From Alicyclobacillus sp. (GTDB lineage: Bacteria > Bacillota > Bacilli > Alicyclobacillales > Alicyclobacillaceae), in contig JAILZF010000007.1 of the NCBI GenBank assembly GCA_023512635.1, positions 1-34,444 of the forward strand: DNA of 34,444 nt, given 5' to 3'. Numbering within the stretch: position 1 is the stretch's first letter; each line of letters begins with the position of its first letter. The position numbers and the translations under genes were made by a program. The notes below the pieces were generated by a model. It did no database searches. It had not been told where the DNA came from and worked only from the letters and a program-made list of their open reading frames with translations. Positions 26,738 through 34,444 of the stretch are shown here, one piece after another.

Positions 26738-27946
26738 GTGGCGTTGTCGCGTACGGTGCTTGTAAGCGCTGTCAGAACGCCCATTGGGCGCTTTCAAGGG
26801 GCATTGGCCCCCCTGCCGGCCGTGGCCCTCGGTGGCGCTGCCGTCCAAGCAGCTGTGGCGCGGGCGGCGGTACCGCCAGCCGCGGTGGAACAGGTATGGC
26901 TGGGCATGGTTCTGCAGGCTGGAGCTGGTCAAGCGCCGGCCAGGCAAGCAGCGCGTCTGGCGGGTTTGCCTTGGGAGACGGCGAGCACCACGGTCAACAA
27001 GGTCTGTGCCTCTGGATTGCATGCCATTGCTTTGGCTGACGCATGGATTCGCGCAGGGGACGTGCGCGTGGCGGTGGCAGGGGGGATGGAAAGCATGTCA
27101 AACGCCCCTTTCGCCTTGCCTGAACTGCGCCGCGGCCAGCGCTTGGGCGATGCAGCCGCGGTTGACTTGCTGCTGCATGACGGCTTGCGCTGCGCGTTCC
27201 ACGGGGTGCACATGGGGGTGCACGGCGGCCAGGCTGCCCAAGAGTTAAGCATCTCCCGGGAAGAGCAAGACCGCTGGGCTCTACGCAGCCACCAACGCGC
27301 CTTGGCGGCACAGGCGGCCGGCTGGTGGGCGGAGGAAATCACCCCGGTGGAGGTGCCGGGACGCACGCCGACAAGGGTGGACTGGGATGAAGGACCGCGT
27401 GCAGACACCTCGCTGGCGCGTCTGGCCCAGTTGCCGCCGGCGTTTACACCAGACGGTACCATCACCGCGGGCAACGCACCGGGGTTGAATGATGGGGCTG
27501 CTGCCGTGGTGTTGATGGCCGAGGAAACTGCGCGTGCGTACGGGTGCACCCCGTTGGCGTACGTACGCGGCTACGCCGAAGCGGGTGCCGAGGCGTCTTC
27601 CCTCGCCACCATGCCCGCCTTGGCGGTGCAGCGGCTGCTCAAGAAGACCGGGGTGCGCCTGTCTGACATCCGGCTGTTGGAGATCAACGAGGCGTTTGCC
27701 GCGGTGGTGCTCACCTGTTTGCGCCTGCTGGGGTGTTCGGAAGAGAGCGTGAACGTGAACGGTGGGGCCATTGCGCTGGGCCACCCGCTGGGCGCCAGCG
27801 GGGCACGGCTGGTGGTCACCCTGGTCCACGAGCTGCGCCGGCGCGGCGGCGGGTTGGGCGTGGTGGCACTGTGCAGTGGTGGAGCACAGGGCGACGCCAT
27901 GCTCCTGGAGGTACTGCCGCCGGAAGAGAGCAGGGACGGTGCGTAA
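26738..27946 (+). CDS. Thiolase (acetyl-CoA C-acyltransferase)
   Basis: AVRTPIGRFQG; nucleophile VNKVCASGLHA; INEAFAAV; GGAIALGHPLGASGAR; CSGGAQGDA. Confidence 0.95.
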   Translation: MALSRTVLVSAVRTPIGRFQGALAPLPAVALGGAAVQAAVARAAVPPAAVEQVWLGMVLQAGAGQAPARQAARLAGLPWETASTTVNKVCASGLHAIALADAWIRAGDVRVAVAGGMESMSNAPFALPELRRGQRLGDAAAVDLLLHDGLRCAFHGVHMGVHGGQAAQELSISREEQDRWALRSHQRALAAQAAGWWAEEITPVEVPGRTPTRVDWDEGPRADTSLARLAQLPPAFTPDGTITAGNAPGLNDGAAAVVLMAEETARAYGCTPLAYVRGYAEAGAEASSLATMPALAVQRLLKKTGVRLSDIRLLEINEAFAAVVLTCLRLLGCSEESVNVNGGAIALGHPLGASGARLVVTLVHELRRRGGGLGVVALCSGGAQGDAMLLEVLPPEESRDGA

Positions 27947-27959
27947 GGAGGCGGGTGGC

Positions 27960-28871
27960 GTGGACATGGAGCGGGTGCTGGTGGCGGGAGCTGGGCAAAT
28001 GGGACGGGGCATCGCCCAGGTGTTGGCCGAAGCTGGCTATGCCGTGGTCTTGTGTGACACTTCACAGGCGCTGGCAGAACGCGGGCGGGCGTTGATCGCT
28101 GACCAGTGGCAGCGTGCGGTGGCGCGCGGCAAGCTTACCCCTGACGCGGCTGCCGCAGCGCTGGCGCGAATTGAGCCGGTGGCCGACCTTGCGGCTGCGG
28201 CAGGCTGCCAGTTGGCGATTGAAGCCGTGCCGGAGGACCTGACGGTCAAGAAGGACGTGTTCCAGCAGCTCGACACGTACCTGCCAGCGGATGCTGTGCT
28301 GGCCAGCAACACGTCCTCGTTGCCCATCACGCAGTTGGCCGCGGCCACGCGCCGCCCGTGGCAAGTCATCGGCATGCACTTTATGAACCCAGTGCCTGTG
28401 CTGCCCTTGGTGGAACTGGTGCGCGGTTTGGTCACGGCGGACGAGGTCTACGAACAGGCGCGGGCGCTCGTTTTGCGCCTAGGGAAAACGCCTGTGCTGG
28501 TGCGGGATGTGCCCGGGTTTGTCTCCAACCGCGTGCTGATGCCCTTGGTGAACGAAGCGGTGTGGTGCCTGTATGAAGGGGTAGCGACGGCAGCCGACGT
28601 CGACCGCGTACTGACCTTGGGCATGCGCCACCCGCTCGGTCCGCTGGCCTTGGCCGATTTGATTGGATTGGACACGTGTCTGGCCATCCTTGAAGTGTTG
28701 CACCAAGGCTACGGTGACCCGAAGTTTCGCCCGTGTCCGCTGTTGCGCCAGTACGTACAGGCGGGCTGGCTCGGGCGCAAAAGCGGGCGCGGGTTCTTCA
28801 CCTATACGGACGGTGGACCCGCCGGCCCCAGCCCGGCCCTAGCAAGGACAGGCCAGGGGACGGGTGGATGA
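27960..28871 (+). CDS. 3-hydroxybutyryl-CoA / 3-hydroxyacyl-CoA dehydrogenase
   Basis: Rossmann 'VLVAGAGQMGRGIAQVLAEAG', 'SNTSSLPITQLA', 'GMHFMNPVPVLPLVEL', 'PGFVSNRVLMPLVNEA'; SD AAGGAGG before GTG 27960. Confidence 0.95.
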   Translation: MDMERVLVAGAGQMGRGIAQVLAEAGYAVVLCDTSQALAERGRALIADQWQRAVARGKLTPDAAAAALARIEPVADLAAAAGCQLAIEAVPEDLTVKKDVFQQLDTYLPADAVLASNTSSLPITQLAAATRRPWQVIGMHFMNPVPVLPLVELVRGLVTADEVYEQARALVLRLGKTPVLVRDVPGFVSNRVLMPLVNEAVWCLYEGVATAADVDRVLTLGMRHPLGPLALADLIGLDTCLAILEVLHQGYGDPKFRPCPLLRQYVQAGWLGRKSGRGFFTYTDGGPAGPSPALARTGQGTGG

Positions 28872-28937
28872 TGTGGCCACAGCCGGCGGTGCGCGTCTGT
28901 CCACGCTGTGCCGCTGGCGAGAGATGGAGGTGGAGGC

Positions 28938-29717
28938 GTGGAGGAGACGCGTGTCGTTGTCCAGCATGAGGGTCCTGTCGCGGTGTTGACGCTCAACCGC
29001 GAACAGCAGTTAAACGCCTTGGATGAAGCCTTGTTATCCGAGCTGTCGGGTCATTTGCGGGCCTTGGCCGATGACCCAGGGGTGCGCGCGGTGGTGTTGT
29101 GCGGACGTGGACGGGCGTTTGCAGCAGGGGCAGACATTGCAGCGATGCAACCATTGGGGCCAGCGGCTGCTGAGCGGTTTGCCCGGTTGGGGCAAGCGGT
29201 GTTCCAGCAAATCGAGCGGCTGCCCAAGCCCGTCATAGCCCTTATCCACGGCTATGCCCTGGGCGGCGGCTTGGAGCTGGCGTTGGCCTGTGACCTGCGC
29301 ATTGCGGCACACGGTGCGCAACTAGGACAGCCAGAAATCCGCCTCGGGATATTGCCTGGGTTTGGCGGCACGCAACGTCTGCCGCGGTTGGTGGGTCGGG
29401 GGCGTGCCCTGCAGTTGCTGCTCACGGGGGAGCGCATCACGGCAGACGCTGCGCTCGAAATGGGCTTGGTGAATGAGGTGGTGGCACCGGACGCGTTGTA
29501 CACCACGGGGCTGGCGCGTGCCCGCCAACTGGCAGAACTGCCGCCCTTGGCGTTGGCGTGGCTCAAGCGGGCAGTGTATGAAGGCACGGAACTCGACTTG
29601 GCCCGGGGTCTGTCGCTGGAAGCTGCCCTGTTCGGCTTGTGTTTTGCCACACACGACCAAAAAGAAGGCATGGCGGCGTTTTTAGCCAAGCGTCCGCCCG
29701 TGTTTGAGGGGAAGTAA
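28938..29717 (+). CDS. Enoyl-CoA hydratase/isomerase family protein
   Basis: 'LTLNREQQLNALDEALLSEL', 'GRAFAAGADIAAM', 'GYALGGGLELALACDLRIA', 'LGILPGFGGTQRLPRLVG'. Confidence 0.95.
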   Translation: MEETRVVVQHEGPVAVLTLNREQQLNALDEALLSELSGHLRALADDPGVRAVVLCGRGRAFAAGADIAAMQPLGPAAAERFARLGQAVFQQIERLPKPVIALIHGYALGGGLELALACDLRIAAHGAQLGQPEIRLGILPGFGGTQRLPRLVGRGRALQLLLTGERITADAALEMGLVNEVVAPDALYTTGLARARQLAELPPLALAWLKRAVYEGTELDLARGLSLEAALFGLCFATHDQKEGMAAFLAKRPPVFEGK

Positions 29718-29722
29718 CCACC

Positions 29723-30862
29723 ATGGACTTCTCGCTCACCCAAGAGCAAGAACGCATCCGCCAGTGGGTTCGGACATTTGCACAATCCCGCGTTGCCCCG
29801 TTGGCAGCCGGTATCGACGAGCGCGATGAACTGCCGCGCCACCTGCTTGCGGAAATGGGGGAACTTGGGTTGCTCGGCCTGCCTATCCCGGAGGCGTGGG
29901 GCGGGGTAGGCGCAGACTTTCTCTCATACATTCTTGCGGTGGAAGAGTTGTCTTACGCGTCTGCCGCGGTCGGCTTGGTGGTGGCGGTGCACACCGCGGT
30001 CGGCAGTTTCCCGATTCTGTACTTTGGTACGCCCGTGCAACAGCAGCGCTACTTACCAAGGCTGGCAAGCGGGACCTGGCTGGCTGCGTTTGCCTTGTCA
30101 GAGCCTGAGGCTGGTTCAGACGCTGCCGCCTTGCGCACGCGCGCACAGCGCAGTGGTGCCGGCTACGTGCTCAACGGCAGCAAGGTGTTTGTCACCAACG
30201 GATCGTTTGCCGACCTGTTTTGCGTGTTTGCAGTGACGGATGCCCGCCGTGGCAGCCGCGGCATTAGTGCTTTTTTAGTCGAAAGGGGGACGCCTGGTTT
30301 ACAGTTGGGGCCATCCCTGCGCAAGATGGGCATGAATGGATCGGGCACGTGCGCCCTGGTGTTGGAAGATGTGTATGTCCCGGAAGAACAGCGCCTCGGC
30401 GAAGAGGGGGAAGGGTTTCCCATCGCCATGCGCCTGTTGGACGGTGGTCGAGTGGGCATCGCCGCGCAGGCACTCGGCATCGCCCGCGCGGCGTTTGATG
30501 CGGCGCATGCGTATACGCGCACGCGCAAACAGTTTGGCCAAGAAATTTTTCAGTTTCAAGGGGTTCAGTTCATGCTGGCCGACATGGCAACGCAGATAGA
30601 GGCAGCCCGCTGGCTGGTGTACCGGGCGGCGTTGCTGCGGCAAGCGGGCAAACCGTGTACGCGTGAGGCGGCAATGGCCAAACTGTTTGCCTCCGACACG
30701 GCCATGCGCGTGACGACCGATGCAGTCCAGTTGTTGGGTGGGTACGGGTATGCGAAGGACTATCCGGTTGAGCGTTATATGCGCGATGCGAAGGTTACGC
30801 AGATTTACGAAGGGACCAATCAGATTCAGCGAATCGTCATCAGCCGGCACCTGACTCGTTGA
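29723..30862 (+). CDS. Acyl-CoA dehydrogenase
   Basis: 'AFALSEPEAGSDAAAL', 'KVFVTNGSFADLFCVFAVTD', 'YTRTRKQFGQEIFQFQGVQFMLADM', 'QLLGGYGYAKDYPVERYMRDAKVTQIYEGTNQIQRIVISR'. Confidence 0.96.
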   Translation: MDFSLTQEQERIRQWVRTFAQSRVAPLAAGIDERDELPRHLLAEMGELGLLGLPIPEAWGGVGADFLSYILAVEELSYASAAVGLVVAVHTAVGSFPILYFGTPVQQQRYLPRLASGTWLAAFALSEPEAGSDAAALRTRAQRSGAGYVLNGSKVFVTNGSFADLFCVFAVTDARRGSRGISAFLVERGTPGLQLGPSLRKMGMNGSGTCALVLEDVYVPEEQRLGEEGEGFPIAMRLLDGGRVGIAAQALGIARAAFDAAHAYTRTRKQFGQEIFQFQGVQFMLADMATQIEAARWLVYRAALLRQAGKPCTREAAMAKLFASDTAMRVTTDAVQLLGGYGYAKDYPVERYMRDAKVTQIYEGTNQIQRIVISRHLTR

Positions 30863-30924
30863 CCGGGAAGCATCCGTGTGACACAGGTGAGCGAGGGACA
30901 GGAGACGGTGCGGGAGGGATGCCC

Positions 30925-31878
30925 ATGCATCCATTGGCGGCGGCTGTGTTGCAGGGTGACGCCCGGGCGTTGGCACGCGCCTTGTCGGTGCTGGAGAACG
31001 GCGGTCCAGAACAGCACGAGCTGTGCGCGACCTTTGCGGCGTATCTTGAAACCGCATGGGTCACCGGTTGGACGGGCGCTCCCGGCGCGGGGAAAAGCAC
31101 GCTGGTCGATCAGGTGGTGACGCATGTTCGCCAGCAAGGGGAACGGGTCGGGGTGTTGGCGGTGGACCCGTCCAGCCCGTGGAGTGGCGGGGCCTTGCTG
31201 GGGGACCGGGTGCGTATGGCGCGGCACAGTACGGACCCCGGGGTGTTTATCCGCAGTGTCAGCAGCCGCGGCGAGAGGGGGGGATTGGCTGCGGCGGTGC
31301 ACGCTCAGCTGGGCGCGCTAGCGGCATTCGGCTGCCGCTCCCTGCTGGTCGAAACCGTGGGGGCCGGGCAGGCGGAGGTGGACGTCATGCGTGTGGCTGA
31401 CACCGTGGTGGTGGTGGTGACGCCAGGGGCGGGGGACCTCATACAAGCCGCCAAGTCGGGATTGATGGAAGTGGCGGACGTGTTTGTCGTGAACAAGGCA
31501 GATCAACCCGGGGCGCTGGCGGTGGCGCGGGAAGTCCGTTGGGTGCTGGAACGCCGGCTTACCCCGCGCTCAGATTGGCAACCTCCCGTGTTGCTGGTGA
31601 GCGCCGCCCGCGGGGAGGGTGTGGAGCCTTTGCTGCAAGCCCTGGCCCACCACCGCCAGTACCTGACGGCCAGCGGTTGCGGCCAACAGCGGCGGCGTCT
31701 GCGCTTTCAGACTGAGGTACTGCGAGGCGTGGAAGCGGCGGTGCGCACTTATCTTCGCCAGCGCGCTGCCTCTGACCCGCAGTGGCGGGAAGTTCTGGAA
31801 AGTGGTACGGTCAGCAACCCTTGGCTGGCCGTTGAGCGATTGCTGCAGGACTTGCCGTGGCTGCGGCCGTCTTCTTAA
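30925..31878 (+). CDS. meaB: MeaB/ArgK-type G-protein chaperone of B12-dependent acyl-CoA mutases
   Basis: P-loop 'GAPGAGKSTLVDQ', 'VLAVDPSSPWSGGALLGDRVRMARHSTDPGVFIRSVSSRGERGGLA', 'VETVGAGQAEVDV', 'VVNKADQPGAL'. Confidence 0.93.
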   Translation: MHPLAAAVLQGDARALARALSVLENGGPEQHELCATFAAYLETAWVTGWTGAPGAGKSTLVDQVVTHVRQQGERVGVLAVDPSSPWSGGALLGDRVRMARHSTDPGVFIRSVSSRGERGGLAAAVHAQLGALAAFGCRSLLVETVGAGQAEVDVMRVADTVVVVVTPGAGDLIQAAKSGLMEVADVFVVNKADQPGALAVAREVRWVLERRLTPRSDWQPPVLLVSAARGEGVEPLLQALAHHRQYLTASGCGQQRRRLRFQTEVLRGVEAAVRTYLRQRAASDPQWREVLESGTVSNPWLAVERLLQDLPWLRPSS

Positions 31879-31963
31879 ACCGGCGGGGAGGGCCTGTCCG
31901 ATCCCGCGATTGCACCTGCCGGCCAGCCGTTTAGCGAAGACACTGCATGGACGGTGGAGATTG

Positions 31964-31972
31964 TGTTATAAT
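31964..31972 (+). promoter_or_regulatory. Extended -10 SigA promoter for rpoE
   Basis: TGTTATAAT (TGn-TATAAT), 53 nt before the rpoE ATG. Confidence 0.65.
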
Positions 31973-32025
31973 CCACGTATTTGCAGAGAGTGTTGGGCGT
32001 TGTTGGTGAAGGGGGAATTTTAAAC

Positions 32026-32565
32026 ATGGCGGTCAGTATCGCCAAGACACCGGAAGAAATACGCGAACTGCCGCTGGTGGAACTGGCTTGGGAAATCTTG
32101 CGAACCACCCGCGAGCCGTATTACTTTCGGGACTTAATGCGTGAGATTCAGGCGCTGCGCAATATGACGGAAGAAGAAGTGAACGAGGTCATTGCCCGCC
32201 TGTATACGGAAATCAATATCGATGGCCGGTTTGTCTGCATTGGTCAAAACGTGTGGGGTTTGAAACGCTGGTACAACACTGAAAAGACGGACGAACGCCA
32301 GCCAGGCAAGAAGTTTGTGCGCACCAGCGGCGATGCTTTCTCGGAAGACGATGACCTCGACGACTTCGAAGAAGAGGCGGAAGAGGAAGAACTGGAGGTC
32401 CTGGACGATGAGCTGGGCGAGGGCCTGAAGCCGGATGAGTTCCTGCCTGAAGAAGAGGAGCTGCCGTTTGACGGGGACGAGGAAGAAGCGGCCGACGACC
32501 TTTTGGATGAAGAACCGCTGTTGGAAGGGGACGCAGAGGAGCCGGACGAAGAAGAGGAGTTTTAA
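32026..32565 (+). CDS. rpoE: DNA-directed RNA polymerase subunit delta
   Basis: N-terminal HARE-HTH-like domain; long Asp/Glu-rich C-terminal tail; immediately upstream of pyrG. Confidence 0.95.
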   Translation: MAVSIAKTPEEIRELPLVELAWEILRTTREPYYFRDLMREIQALRNMTEEEVNEVIARLYTEINIDGRFVCIGQNVWGLKRWYNTEKTDERQPGKKFVRTSGDAFSEDDDLDDFEEEAEEEELEVLDDELGEGLKPDEFLPEEEELPFDGDEEEAADDLLDEEPLLEGDAEEPDEEEEF

Positions 32566-32582
32566 GCCTGTACAGCGGTGGC

Positions 32583-34281
<1,699 letters not shown>

Positions 34282-34342
34282 CAAGGGAAAAGGATTTTTC
34301 TGCCGCTGCGGCGAATCCTTTGCCGGGGAGAACTTCGGGGCG

Positions 34343-34367
34343 GGAGCAGGCGGTTGGCGCCTGCTCC
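34343..34367 (+). terminator. Hairpin between pyrG and the downstream response regulator
   Basis: GGAGCAGGC-GGTTGGC-GCCTGCTCC perfect 9-bp stem; no clear U-tract. Confidence 0.4.
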
Positions 34368-34413
34368 GGTTGGCGTGCTGTCCTCCGAAGGGTAGGTCAA
34401 AGGGGGAACCAGG

Positions 34414-34444
34414 TTGGCGAAAAAAGTTCTTGTCGTCGATGACC
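34414..34444 (+). CDS. spo0F: Response regulator N-terminus, probably Spo0F (truncated by window end)
   Basis: AGGGGGA SD; TTG start; translates (M)AKKVLVVDD, a receiver-domain N-terminus; rpoE-pyrG-spo0F neighbourhood. Confidence 0.7.
   Translation, partial: MAKKVLVVDD

Noticed and set aside
25187-27022. 611-aa minus-strand ORF (and other long antisense ORFs such as 8204-9112, 10553-11455, 33343-34284)
   Set aside because: They lie fully antisense to well-supported conserved genes, have low-complexity R/H/Q/P-rich translations and no domain motifs; expected from GC-rich codon bias.
32340-32565. GAAGAAGAG-type repetitive tract in rpoE
   Set aside because: Normal coding of the acidic disordered C-terminal tail of the RNA polymerase delta subunit.

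Overview
The window is about 34.4 kb of GC-rich chromosomal DNA from a spore-forming Firmicute. Gene content and order suggest an Alicyclobacillaceae/Bacillales-like genome; that is inference, as no search was run. It is densely coding and mostly conserved core genome. From left to right: the walK(partial)-walH-walI-walJ-htrA-rlmH block; a 58-aa minus-strand ORF; an MFS exporter; a structured metH leader region, then metH and a homocysteine methyltransferase/MTHFR fusion; a minus-strand CHASE3-HAMP chemoreceptor; two convergent uncharacterised small genes; minus-strand aspB and pbpG-like genes; divergent speE-speB-ywiB(DUF1934)-AarF/UbiB kinase; a fatty-acid/acyl-CoA oxidation block (fadF-like Fe-S oxidoreductase, thiolase, 3-hydroxyacyl-CoA dehydrogenase, enoyl-CoA hydratase, acyl-CoA dehydrogenase, MeaB GTPase); rpoE(delta)-pyrG; and the first codons of a Spo0F-like response regulator. 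I found no CRISPR array, transposon, prophage, rRNA or tRNA. The least explained parts are (i) the convergent pair of unknown genes at 15.7-17.0 kb, each preceded by an AC-N17-CATANNNT (SigK/SigE-like) motif and sharing a strong terminator hairpin; (ii) the metH upstream region, with mutually exclusive pairings, a TTGACA/TATGCT promoter and an early terminator; and (iii) a hairpin and direct-repeat element upstream of the chemoreceptor.
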